DNA of 64,000 nt from Artocarpus heterophyllus (Eukaryota > Streptophyta > Magnoliopsida > Rosales > Moraceae), in assembly GCA_025403435.1 (NCBI GenBank), contig CM046341.1, forward strand, positions 14,531,219-14,595,218, written 5' to 3'. Of the stretch, positions 22,224 to 33,602 are shown one piece after another (position 1 is the stretch's first letter; every line of letters starts with the position of its first letter). Under the pieces are notes generated by a model. That model ran no database searches. It saw only the letters and a program-made list of their open reading frames with translations, and was not told the origin of the DNA. A program made the position numbers and the translations under genes.

Positions 22224-25200
22224 ATGGCATCAACTTCTTCTGTTGTCAAGACACCATTTTTAGTGAGAGAACCTTCTTTTTCTCACTCTCGTCCTTATCC
22301 ACAACTTGATGGTAGATATGAGGATGTTGCAGCTGATCCAAAGCTCTTCATGGATAATTTGAAGAAGTTTCATGTTTCAATGGGAACCAAGTTCATGTAA
22401 GCTTTTATTTATTCCCTTTTGCTCTTTCTATTCTTTGCAAACAAATGAGACTATTAAAAATTTCATGACTTTGACATTGTCAGCAAGGATTAAGACTAGT
22501 CACATACGTTTGTTTTGGTAGACTATTGAGATGATGTATTATAGTAATGCTTCCCTTTTTGCCTTTTCCTTTTGTGCCATACATGGTTACATCATTATCA
22601 AGGTGTGGTATCTGGGAAAGGGGTAATAAAGATAAACGGGTCTCTTTTGAACTTGATAGATTCTTAACATGCTTTATATCAGTCGTCTCAGTTCTTTGGG
22701 GGCCATGTTGTCTCATTATCTGATTGATCTAGCTTTTTCAACTTCTTCTTCTTTTTTTTTTTTTTGCTTGAGCATTATTTAAATTTGTTTTTCTGGTTCT
22801 GAATTTTGAATATGTAATTGCAGATCCGTGAACCTGATTTTAGTTTGTCAGAACATCTAATATGATTTTTGGCCTTAGAAAACTTGATAATGGAACTTAA
22901 ACCCTATAACACGTGAGATCTTTACGTTGTAGCAGTTGAAACTTTGTTGTTAGAACCTGATTCCCAAACACTTTCAAAGTGGATCATTGTAGTTATGACT
23001 TGTTATTGGGCTGCATTTTTATTTTTGCCTATGCAGATCTTTTTTTTCTCCCTTTTTTTTCATGAGGCAATGAAAAACTATCAGTCAAGCGTTGTATTTT
23101 TTCTTTTAGCATGCGTAACGCGGGCATGAATATAAAGATTGAAATTATACTGAACAGTTCTGAATTTGATTACTAAGTTGCATGGAGTAAATATAATACA
23201 TCATTTCTGTTATGTGGTATTTGTTGGTTGTACAAGCAGGTGTTGCGAGTCTCTGAGACGTTTATTAAGGATCTGAACCAAGAGATGTGCCATAAAGCTG
23301 TTCCATTAGTCGGTTCAAGTTCTTGGTTGGTTTAGAGATTTGCCTAGGATAACAGTTAAAATCATTCGGTCAGGAGACTAAAGAGTTACAAATTAGGTCA
23401 ATAATTAATCAACTTTTAAGAACAGCATTTGCATATTCCGAAGGTTTTTTGGTCTGGTTCTAGTCCTTAGGCAAGCTAGCATGTCAACACATTGCGCTAG
23501 CTCTGTGCTTTATGAATTATTTGGGAGCATTCTATCATCGAAAATCCATGCCTTCAATTTTTTTTTTACTCTCGCATGCTGTGCTTATATTTCTGTTGAT
23601 TTACATTTATGTAACTATTGTAGGATCCCAATAATAGGGGGAAAAGAGCTTGACCTGCATCGACTTTTTCTTGAGGTAACTTCACGTGGTGGTATTGAGA
23701 AGGTAATAGGAAACTAGATCCAAGCTCTTGTCTTATTTGCTGAATTTTCTTGACCATATTTTCGAATCATTAGACCAATTATGTGAAACATGAATTCATT
23801 ACTGATTGGAATGAGATAGCAGATGTAGGAACAAAAAAAATATTGTAATTATTGTGGCAAATGATGTTCTTATGTGTTCTAAATTTAAGTTATTGAAGAT
23901 GAGTTACTATAGAAAATCTGTTTTCTGTATGAAAATGGGGTTGTGCAGATTCTTAGGGACAAAAAATGGAAGGAAGTGACTGCTGGTTTCAATTTTCCCT
24001 CAACGGCTACAAATGCTTCTTTTGTGCTGCGAAAGTACTATTATTCATTGCTTCACCACTTTGAACAAGTTTATTATTTTAAAGACCAAGGATGGAATCC
24101 GGTCTCTGGTGGTACGAACATGCGATAGCTTCGTCTCAACAACTTTTTGTTTCTATTTCACTTTAGTTGATTCTACTATATAATGCAGATGGCCCATTGA
24201 GGACTCCTTTTTCAGCTATGGGCGTGGAATCACCACCAGAAATTCAAGCAGCAACGTTTCAGCAAGCTCAAACAAGCAATGCAAAATTGTCTGGAGGTCT
24301 CTGGTTCTTCTTTTCATAAAAAAGATGCACAGAAATTAGTGTTTTTGATGCTGCCCATTTTCATAAAAGGGTTCTAGATAGCATATTTTCTGCTTTGCCT
24401 CTCTTTCCCGTTTCTTTTTAAATTCCCAACAAATTGTTTCCAGAAAAGCTTTGCATGGAGGCAACTTTTTGTTAAGAATTTTGCAAATGCTCATACTTTT
24501 TCTGCTTGCAGGAAACTTCTTAAATGCTTTCTTATCAGACTGTTGCCTTAAGTTGTTTCTTAGAGCATGTTTGGTAGGAGGAAAAAACAGAAGGAGAAAC
24601 AGGGGTAGGAGGATTAGTGGATGGATTTTAGGACCTATGTTTATTTGGTAGGAAAGAAAAATGGAGGGAATGAATTGGGTGAGTGATTTAAAATCCTTAA
24701 AAGAACCCCAAATTTAATCTTTCCCTATTTGGAAGGATTAAAGGACAGAATCCAACCAAGCAATAATAAGAGAAAGGTTCTTCCCTTCCTCTTCATTTTC
24801 CTCACCTAGGATATATGCATTTCACCTTCCTAGTTTCTTCCGCTCTCACGAAGCACAGCCCTCATGAAACAAATGTCTTGTGGTTCTACCTATCTGTATT
24901 TATATCTAATTGCAGTTATATTGATAATAAATTATATATTGTGTTTGATACTTTCAAATGCAGCAAGAACACCTACAGCGGCAGCTGGATCATCTGTAAT
25001 CGGAGTCATTGATGGAAAGTTTGATAGCGGGTATCTTGTGACTGTTACCATAGGCTCAAAGAGGCTAAAAGGCGTACTTTATCAGTCTACACAGGATCCG
25101 TCCTGGCAAACCCAGCAATGTATCCATCAACAAATACTGTCTTCTAACAGGAACGACAATGTCAATGCCTCTTCTATCGTGCCTGGTGTCCGCCGCCGAC

Positions 25201-25939
25201 GACGCAGGAAGAAATGCGAGATTAAGAGGAGGGACCCGGCTCATCCAAAACCCAACAGGAGCGGGTACAATTTCTTCTTCGCAGAGCAGCATGCAAGGTT
25301 GAAGCCACTTCACCCTGGAAAGGATAGGGATATAAGTAGAATGATTGGTGAACTATGGAACAAGCTAACAGAAACCGAAAGAGCTGTGGGGACCATATCA
25401 AATCTTTATTTGGATCTAGAAAAGCGCAGGCAGCAGTTTATTAACCCTTCCGTTTTGTTGAAATGCAGGTTTACCAGGAGATAGCAGTTAAAGACAAGGA
25501 AAGGTACAGAATAGAAATGGAGGGATACAGGGAAAGGCTGAGGACGGGTCAAGTCATCAGCGATGCGGTGCCACTACAACAGCGGTTTCCCGAGCCAGAC
25601 ATTAGCATGGCAGGTGCAGAAAATGATGCTAAGATCGAAGAGGAAGCCGAGGAGGGTGGAGACTCTCCTACATTGGTCAACGAGAGTAGTTCGAGCAAAA
25701 GTGATTATGAAGATGAGGAAATTATGGAGAAGGATTCTACCGATGGAGAGGAACCTCAAGAAGTATTGGTTGGTGCTCATTCTGGTATTGTTATGGAAAC
25801 CGATGAAGGTCCCGAGCCGAGGAAACATGAAGAGAGATTGGAGAATGTTGGAGATGAGGGGATTGAGAAAAGTGCCGAGGAAAGAGAAGTGAACCTTGAA
25901 AGCAAGGTGACAAAAGAAGAAGAATCAAAGACAAACTGA
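22224..25939 (+). CDS. HMGB15: ARID and HMG-box DNA-binding protein, HMGB15 type
   Basis: Six coding exons join in frame with GT-AG sites: 22224-22396, 23624-23702, 23949-24108, 24189-24296, 24964-25385 and 25469-25939, giving 470 residues. An ARID domain spans about residues 35-128 (AADPKLFMDNL, IPIIGGKELDLHRLF, VTSRGGIEKIL, ATNASFVLRKYY). A conserved GVIDGKFDSGYLVTVTIGS block follows at 187-205. A basic run at 250-263 could be a nuclear localisation signal. An HMG box lies at about 264-334 (HPKPNRSGYNFFFAEQHARL, RDISRMIGELWNKL). The tail from about 355 is acidic. This order and wording match the plant ARID-HMG group, best Arabidopsis HMGB15, a nuclear DNA-bending protein linked to pollen transcription programmes. 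The length is slightly above that protein's roughly 450 residues. The exon-5 donor GTGGGG is weak but keeps the HMG box in frame. The gene looks intact. Confidence 0.93.
24560..24770. mobile_element. Probable small MITE inside intron 4 of the ARID-HMG gene
   Basis: This purine-rich block in the 667-bp intron starts GCATGTTTGGTAGGAGG and ends near GGATTC..CAACCAAGCAA, giving short imperfect inverted ends of the TTTGGT / ACCAA kind common in plant hAT-like MITEs. The exact ends and target duplication are not clear. Confidence 0.35.
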
Positions 25940-27179
25940 TCAAGTGCTAACAACAAAATGTGGTTTTTCAATATTTGTTATATAACTTGAGCATAGTTTT
26001 AGACAGGGCACCTAAGGAGGTTACTTTTATCCATTTTCTGATCAAATTGGCTTTCTTTATTGATGTAAAGTCGGTTTACTTTATTAACAAGTGGTATGAA
26101 TTTTCAGGCAAATGAGGCAAAAGTTTTGAAAGACCTCAATTTTGCAGTGAAAATTTCGGGTGCATTTATTTTGTCTAGTTGAGTTGCCCTTGTTAGCATG
26201 GTTTAGTGTTGACTAGTGCAGACGGACGAAAGCTATTAGCAAATCACCTTTTTTGCTGGCATAACTTTGTACCCTTTACATCTTGAAGAGCTATTCTTTC
26301 TTTAAATGTTGCTTTTTGGATTTTTTGAGGAAATTGGTTTCGATGGTTTTTTTTATGGTATTTTAAAAATAAATTATAATAATTTTTTAAAATTAGACAA
26401 ATAATTATTTGATAGTGATAATTTGATTTTAATTGTTAAATTTGATAAATTTAAGTTTATCATTGATAAACAACTATTTATTTAATTTTAAAAAGTTATG
26501 ATTATTTTTTTTGAAAGTACTTTTAAAAAATCATTCTTCATTATATCTTTTTTTATTTATTTATGGTAGGATAGCAGGGTGCAATGCATATTTTTAAATT
26601 TTTAATTTGATCAAAATCACATCAAACAAAGCATGGATGCAAATTTTATAGAAGACAATTTAAAAACGGTGTTTTTGGTCATTTCCAACCCATTAATCTA
26701 TTTTAGAGTTTATTTATTTTCAAAATAAAATAATTTTATATCTCCCAAAAAAGTTTATTTTCATCCCATTTACTTCAAGCTTTACCTAGGAATATTTCAT
26801 ATATATATATATATATATTATTCTTTTTTATGTTCTATTGTTATAACCCCAACTATTAATCTATTTGATTAACTAAAATCATAAAAGAAATTTTGGTCAA
26901 AATTATGAATTAGATAAAATCATTGAATAAAGAAGACACGAAAATAAGGAATCTTGTTGAAAAATATGTATCTAGGATAAAAATATAAAATATTACTAAG
27001 GTTTTATTCAATTGATTAAACCTTTAAAAAAAAAATGAGGTGTAGGCTGCGCTATATATGGCGTTGAACCGTGGAATACGTCAAAATAGCGGATCAAAAT
27101 AGCACTTGGTTGAGGGAAGAAATTTGGTCCATTTTGGCGTTTTGCTTCAAAATAGAGTGGGTTTGTAGACGTAGAGGAA
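25940..27179. other. 3' flank of the ARID-HMG gene, no gene
   Basis: The first 400 bp probably contain the 3' untranslated region. From 26340 the DNA is AT-rich, with complementary TGATAA / TTATCA stretches at about 26415-26490 that could form a hairpin, and an AT run at 26797-26818. Nothing resembles a coding region. Confidence 0.5.
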
Positions 27180-27452
27180 GATTTTGATGAAAGGTTCAAA
27201 AGAAAATTCTAATTAGGTAAATGGTTTTTTTTTTAATCAAAAAATACGTTTTTTTATGTAGGTAAACTGTCTTAGTTTTTTTTTAAAAAATAAAGAAAAT
27301 GACTGTAGCAGAATAAGAAACCTCAACAGGAAAAAAAAAAATGAAACCATTTTAACGTCTAAAAAACCTTTTTTTTTTAATGTCAAAAACTATCCAAAAA
27401 AAAAAGGTCTATTTACCAAAAATTTTTTTGGCCAGAGGCCCTTATCAAAATC
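27180..27452 (+). mobile_element. 273-bp MITE-like repeat, copy A
   Basis: It begins GATTTTGATGAAAGG and ends CCCTTATCAAAATC, imperfect terminal inverted repeats. Internally it shares a block reading TAAACTGTC, GACTGTAGCAGAATAAG, AAACCTCAACA and AACCATTTTAACGTC with two further copies at 60287-60566 and 60869-61170. Homopolymer A and T runs separate the conserved parts. It has no coding capacity. Confidence 0.75.
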
Positions 27453-27974
27453 CCTCGTTTGTAGATGCCCTTATTAGTAGGGAATTTTTTAAGGTCTTCT
27501 CCGGAGGGTATTTGCAGTAGCAAGAATCAAAATCACATAAAAAAGCATGTAAAATTGACAATTAATGCCACAAATATTGCAGCTAAAAACAAGGCCCTGG
27601 CATCCCTACTCGTCTTTTAAATTTTCAAGTTTCCTCCTAATTTTTTATGCAAATTTTCAATTGTGACTCAACTTTATAAGAACGTATCTTTCAACACAAA
27701 CAAACTTATAGGGTGTTTAATAAGTGTGATTAGAATCATAATTATGGTTTAAAACACTATAACGTGTAAAAATTTTATACTATTTAATAATCATTGTTAT
27801 AGTTGTTAAACATCATATTCATAGTTAAATTTAATTATGACCATGTTCGATATAAAGAATTGTCTTTTTTTTTTCTTGGTTTTCTACTTAAAATATTTGC
27901 TGACGCTGCCTCTACTTTAGTGAAGATATTACCAAAGTAGTTTTCATAATCTACTGTTATTTTTTCAGGTATTT
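27453..27974. other. Intergenic, no gene; possible small MITE
   Basis: Around 27712-27830 a segment starting TAGGGTGTTTAATAAGTG shows weak internal symmetry (ATAATTATGGTTT and later TTATAGTTGTTAAAC) and resembles the TGTTTGG-type MITEs seen elsewhere in the window. Nothing else is recognised. Confidence 0.3.
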
Positions 27975-28519
27975 TCATTAATTGGAAAGCTTGTATCAAA
28001 GGCTCACTTCTAAACAACAGCCTTTAGCAGAAGTTGCCCCCATTTTTAAGAGCTGTATGGAAACAAACAATCCAGATTCTGACACTGGAACTCCTTTTCT
28101 CTGGCTCAAAACACATTGCTTATTGTTGCAGGCAGGTAATGGTTATGGACAACCTTTCTTACCAGAGCCAAATAAGAAAAAGATCCTTTTCAGTAAACAA
28201 AAAGAGCATCTGCAAGTGCTGCTGTCCCCTACAGTAGGTTGTATTGTCAGCATCATGAGCTTGTTGGCGTCTAACTCTCTGAGAGATCATCATCATCATC
28301 TGACGGTGACGTAAATTGTAAAATTCTTTAAAAAAAAATGTAAAGTTTTTATAATTACTTGTCATTGGTTGCGGTGGATTATGTTTGTCTTGTTTGCACA
28401 AAAATCCAAATGTCTAGTGTACCTTATAGCAAGAAAAATGATGAACGTTTTGGACTTCTAATAAAGAATAAAAAATTAAAAGAGGTCATAACCAAAAAAA
28501 AAAAAAAAAAAAAAAAAAA
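27975..28519 (+). pseudogene. Poly(A)-tailed sequence of unknown origin, possible processed retrocopy
   Basis: An AATAAA signal at 28460-28465 is followed 29 nt later by 26 consecutive A (28494-28519), as in a reverse-transcribed polyadenylated RNA. Upstream, a reading frame starting with TTG (27982-28311, about 110 codons) is open but matches no protein I recognise; a CAG acceptor-like site precedes it at 27966. The 5' edge and a target duplication could not be found. A chance poly(A) run after an AT-rich segment is the main alternative. Confidence 0.35.
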
Positions 28520-28825
28520 GAGAGCTTCGTGGTAGAGTGTGAATAACCAATCTATTATTATAGCACGGTTCTAAAATATCATTTCTTTACAAAATTAAAT
28601 TAAATTATTATATTTAACATGATGTAAGTATTCTTCTTATTAAGATATTTTTTAGACCTTATTACAAAATTTTCGTAATAATTATCATGAGAAATTGTGC
28701 TCGCTATAAAATTTCGTTACTAAAGAAAATTAATGATAAAAACTATACGTAAGTATATTTTGATCTTTAGCTTTTTTATTTCATAATTATAAAATAATGA
28801 AAAACCACTCAAATGATTCAAAAAA
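28520..28825. other. Intergenic, nothing recognised
   Basis: AT-rich sequence between the poly(A) run and the foldback element, with no ORF or repeat found. Confidence 0.5.
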
Positions 28826-29040
28826 GGGTTATTAACGCTAATAGCACGTAGACTTTAGGGTCTTCTTTATTTTCTCTCCATGAGCTTTAAAAGTCATCAT
28901 TTTATCGCTTAAACTTTTAAAACTCTTCGCTTATTTTCTAAATTTTTAGAATTAGCATTTTACTTCTAAACTTTCAAAGTTTCTCATTTTATCTTCTAAA
29001 GTTTCAATTTTTGACTCAAATAGACGGAATTAAGCCCACG

Positions 29041-30987
29041 TGTGACACCCGTTATTCTCCTAACGGGTATTGAGGTAATTAAATTAATTTTTAATGTATA
29101 AAAAAAAATTGCTTCATTTAAATTTATTTTATAATATTTATTTTTATCTATTTTTAAATTTTCTAAAATTCTCCTATATTTATTTAGTATGATTACTAAA
29201 AAGCCTTAGAACTTCTAATAAATCTCAAAAATGTCATATTGGCATTATGTGTGTTAAAGTCTTTAGATGAGACATAAGGATATCTTTTCCAACTACTCTT
29301 GACCCTCATTTTCTTTATTTCCTCCGTGACATGCTTCAACATGTCTCCTCTATAATTGTTTCTATCACTTCTCTTCAAAGACTTCATCTTTTCTTCCTTT
29401 CTCTTCCACGGTTCCCACACTCTTCTTCTTATTTCTTTGCTGAAGCAAAATACTTAGAGAACTTCTTCAAGGCAGCCATAAAAATCAGCCACCATCACCT
29501 CCATTTGAGCAAGAATTTCAGTCATACCGAAGTAAAGGAACCTGTTTTGAAGCCATTTCAAGCTTCCAACTAACCATAATCCGAGGTTAGAATCTTATGA
29601 ACAAATTTAGTCTTTCATTTATAAATTTTCTTTTATACTAAAGGATTATTCAAATTTGCGTTCTTAAACCTAAGTATATGTTTGTTGCTATTTTGGAGCA
29701 TATGTATGAAGTCTAAGTGTATATGCCCTAGACAGAAAATTTATATTGTTAAACTTTATAATACCTCTATGGGCAGTGGTTATTTCTTGAAATTCTAAGA
29801 TTAAATTAAAATAAATTTTATGAATGTAGTTGTATGTTGTGCTTTAGTTTTAATTGTCCTTATGCACGCCTTAGGATCAAGGGAGTATGGAGCTAACGTT
29901 AATTGATTCCAGGATTAAGAGACTGTTGATAAGCTTAAAAGGTAGGGATTCTATTACTCATCTTTTGTGAGGTTTTTATAGAATTAAAATTGATTGTTTT
30001 GCCGCAATATATATATATCTATGTTGAACTGATATTATATGATTATCACATATGAAACTATGACATGGACTCGTCTTGTATTGTACGGCGAGGAACATAA
30101 TGAATTGACACATGTTATAAATTGAGAAGCATGGTTAGGAAAACTAACTCTATTGATAATGATTCAATATAGAGAAATTGTGAGACATGAAGAGGGCGAC
30201 GGTTACGTCCTTGGGCATGAATACCCTAAAAGGTAAAATAGGGGGAAGGTGATGACGCTTCCTTGGGTTGAAAGTCCCAGAACACACTGTACAGGAATCG
30301 ATTTGGTGAGGACTCGGGGCTTGATGTCCCCTCACCGGAACACCCTTGGAATGTTTATAGGGTGATCAAGTGCGCCCATTTGGGTTTCGATGAGTTGAGT
30401 GATACTCAATTTAATATGGATACCTAGGAACAATGATGATTGTTAATATTTGTATAAATGTGTAATTATGACACTTGGTAATGATTAACTACGGTATCCA
30501 TAAGATGTGATCATAATAAACCTCATAATCTGGAATATGATGTAACTTACTAACCATGCAGATTTTAATGTGGTAATGATAGAGGTGAGTAATGGCTTTC
30601 TCTACTGAGCATAGTGTTGCTCATTCCCTTATGTTTATATCTTTTCAGGACTCACTAAGTGTGAGGTGGCTACGAGAAATATAGTTGAGGAAGCGATGTA
30701 ACTATATTACATTGGGACTGCTCAATTGTAAAGAATGTTCTTCATGATAATGTAAGCATCAATTGTTACTTTCTGTGACTGTAATTATAATGTGTTGAGG
30801 GTTAAAATGATGATGACAACAGTTTATATTATTAAATTTAAGGTGCTACATTAAAACTGTGGTTTATTTGTCGTTTATATTTTTATATTTAAGTCCCGGG
30901 CAAATTTTATTTTTAAGGTTTTACTTTTATTATTTATTTTTATTTTATCTCATTAAAAACTGTTAACCCCCATATAGGGGCGTTACA
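29041..30987 (+). repeat. 5' LTR of the LOG-carrying element
   Basis: It starts TGTGACACCCG and ends GGGGCGTTACA; the two ends are imperfect inverted repeats. A stem-loop ACCCGTT / AACGGGT lies right after the start. Compared by eye with the 3' LTR it lacks a 19-nt piece near 30886, has one extra A in the A run at about 29100, and differs at one base (GTCCC versus GTTCC). Confidence 0.95.
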
Positions 30988-30994
30988 GAATTTT

Positions 30995-31007
30995 TGGTAT
31001 CAGAGCC
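30995..31007 (+). other. Primer-binding site (initiator tRNA-Met)
   Basis: TGGTATCAGAGCC starts 8 nt after the 5' LTR and matches the standard plant retrotransposon primer site exactly over TGGTATCAGAGC. Confidence 0.9.
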
Positions 31008-32476
31008 TAGGTTCGGTTAACCTAGGGAGTGTAGCACCACTTTAAAAAATATATTTTTGAGATGGTTTTGAAGCTGAATTTTCATTGTCATCATCAAAAT
31101 GAACCTTCACATTGATTTATACAGTCTAGAAGGATGTAACATGGAAAGGCCATAGAATGAAAATACTTATGGTTATATGAGTACAATAATTATATAGAAG
31201 GAAAGTATTAATAGTTATGAGGGAATGATAATTATATGGAATGAGTTTATAAGTAGAATGCTTATGAGAGATTCGTATAATATTAGGATCTATAAGCATA
31301 TCTAATTCGTATAAACGATGAGAAATTCGTATAGATAAGAGGATTTAAAAGCCTTTTGTCTCGTGAAAAACAATGAGAAATATAAGGCTTGATTTATTGA
31401 TTTTAAAGTTTGACATAGATATGCCAAATTTTTCGTAATTGATTCAAACCTAAGTAATGATTATGTGTGGATTCGATGGAGCACATAAGTGTCAATATCT
31501 TTTCTTAAAAGTTCTATATATTTGAGGAATATGATATAAGTTGGGAATCATGGTATTGAATCATGAGAGAGATAAATGTTAGACTTTTGGTCTGTTGAGA
31601 CTGTGTAAAGTCTAGAATGCATGAATCTCAAAATTGGAATATTTTGTTACGTACATTGTATTTAAGTGTATCAGTGAATCTTTTGGTTACCTAAGGTTTT
31701 GTTATATGAGGAAATTATATATTGTATGAGTAGAATTGTGGGGATTGTAGATGTTCTTAAGTAGTAACATATAGTGTCTTTGTTCATTGATATGGTCTAC
31801 GTTGGAAGACGTAAATCGTATTGATTTCAAGGTTAGTCGCATTCTAAACCCTTGGTAGTAATGATGATGAATCCATTGATAGACGTTGAGTATTATCAAT
31901 AACATATGGGTGTATGCATTGTTCAATAAGGTTTTGATTAAAACAAAATTATTTGAGTTGCTGGAAGATTATGTTGTTATGAAATGATTTTAAATATCAT
32001 TCAGGAAGATCCTTGTTGTCGTTAAATTAGATTTGTTGTTTATAGTCAACTTTATCTATAGTGGGCTTTGAATTGGGTTTAAGATTCATACGAATTGGTT
32101 TTCAATTTTATGTTTGTTATTTAACTCGTTCTAAATGTGTTAAGGCCCGAAACAACCTGACCATTTTCAACTAAGAACATTTGGGCCTAGTTCAAATCTT
32201 AAATCAGTTTGATTCACACTGTCTCTCCCACGTGGTCTCTATACGTGTCATATACAGTGGTTTAATCATTGTTTACATATACGTTTACTGTGCCTAGGAG
32301 CTTATTTCTCTGAGTTCACTTTTTCTCTCTTAATTTGTTATTTTCTCTCTAAATCGCAAATCCTCTTCTTTTTCACTAGAAATTCTTCTTTCACTCTAAA
32401 AAGAAGAAGGTATTCTAGGATTCTGCAATTTACTATCTTAATTTTTCCTTTCTATTTACTCTTCTTTCATCTCATC
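31008..32476 (+). other. Leader of the LOG-carrying element, with a G-box and a CT-rich stretch before ORF1
   Basis: No gag-like coding is seen in this 1.5-kb leader. Just before ORF1 the sequence looks like a plant promoter and 5' untranslated region: a perfect palindromic G-box CCACGTGG at 32228-32235, ACGTGTC at 32243, and CT-rich TTTTCTCTC stretches at 32320-32420. This suggests that ORF1 could have been captured with its own promoter. Confidence 0.45.
32228..32235. promoter_or_regulatory. G-box (CCACGTGG) upstream of ORF1
   Basis: An eight-base palindrome of the kind bound by plant bZIP and bHLH factors, 242 bp before the ORF1 start codon, with a second ACGT core 10 bp on. Its function here is inferred from position only. 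Confidence 0.4.
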
Positions 32477-32998
32477 ATGGACCCAAAGTACCAACATCTG
32501 AGAAAGTATTTCCCATCACTCTCCCAAAAGATTCTCAGAAAGAAATACAAGGCTAGAATTACTCGGTTGTGGATTCTTATGCGTTTTGGTATCCCTTGTG
32601 ATGTGAGAATGTTAATAGAGGGGAAAATCCGTCCGAGTGACTTTAGTCAAGATGTCGGTTTACCAGGAACAGGTACCAGTCGTAGTGCAATGAAAAGAAG
32701 AGCTCGTGCCATCGTGGTCACTTGTAACAAATGTGGAAGACAAAATTGTAACGGTAAATGTACTTCACCTGGTTATATGTCTACGAATAGAGAGGATAAA
32801 ATAAGGTTTTGTAGGGATGGACTTTCAAAGGAGAACTTGGATAGCATCCATCCTCCTCTCCATGGTCACCCTAGTGGATATGTTCAAGGAGCTATTTTTA
32901 AACTCTGGCCTAAATTTTATACAGAAAGACAACGCCTCAGGAATATGGTATTTCTAGATCCTGTTTGCCAAGCCATAAGAAAACTGGATGAGGAATAA
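32477..32998 (+). CDS. ORF1 of the LOG-carrying element: 173-residue protein with a four-cysteine cluster
   Basis: Not recognised. The ORF is uninterrupted and starts at the first ATG after a CT-rich leader (TCATCATGG). The N-terminal 40 residues are basic and helix-like (KYFPSLSQKILRKKYKARI). A C-x2-C-x4-C-x3-C cluster (Cys83, 86, 91, 95) sits in a basic context (MKRRARAIV before it) and could bind zinc and nucleic acid; the spacing differs from the CCHC gag knuckle (C-x2-C-x4-H-x4-C). The C-terminal half is rich in aromatic and basic residues (IFKLWPKFYTERQRLRNM). It lies inside a young retrotransposon, 604 nt before the LOG-like ORF on the same strand. It may be a diverged gag-like or captured host protein. 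No signal peptide or membrane segment is seen. Confidence 0.7.
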   Translation: MDPKYQHLRKYFPSLSQKILRKKYKARITRLWILMRFGIPCDVRMLIEGKIRPSDFSQDVGLPGTGTSRSAMKRRARAIVVTCNKCGRQNCNGKCTSPGYMSTNREDKIRFCRDGLSKENLDSIHPPLHGHPSGYVQGAIFKLWPKFYTERQRLRNMVFLDPVCQAIRKLDEE

Positions 32999-33602
32999 GT
33001 CATCGCTCTATAAAGGTTATTTAGTCTTTACTTATTTGAAGCAGTTTTAGCTGATGTTCAACAGTTTGTGTTTTTCTTTTACTCAGAATATTTGCTTTTG
33101 TGTTTGAAATAATTGTGATTATTAGATTGATACAGTAAGTGTTAATATCTTATTTAATTTATGATTTTCTTAAATATATATATAATAAAATATATTATCT
33201 TATCAGACACGTTACATACGGTACAGTAATATGTTTGAATTTTGAAAAACTTATCCAGATATTTCAAGATTTGTGTCTCAAATTTCAAAAGTTCTACAGT
33301 ATTTGTCGTTTATATTAAATTTCTAGACTTTGTGTATATTTGTCAAAAAGTCTACAGTTGTGTCATGAGGGTCTTCTGTCGAATTGTTCTCAATTGTCAA
33401 AAGTTATACAATTAGAGTCTAATCTTTTTCAAAAAGTGAATCAGATTTTTTGTAAACTATCAATCACCTTATCTTACTTTCTTATCCGCACAAGATTTTG
33501 TTTAAATCTTTGGATTACTTTTTCATTACCTACTCGTCTATCTCTTTAGCCCTTTTTGTATATTTCTCATCTTTAAAATCTCATGTAGAACCCGAAGTCT
33601 AA

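Noticed and set aside
24864..25484. 206-codon ORF over the HMG-box exon
   Set aside because: It reads through the intron on both sides of exon 5; the spliced ARID-HMG model explains the coding part and the ends are intron sequence.
29331..29573. 80-codon ORF repeated identically at 35537-35779
   Set aside because: It lies within both LTRs and is identical because the LTRs are; there are no conserved motifs and it is downstream of no obvious start context.
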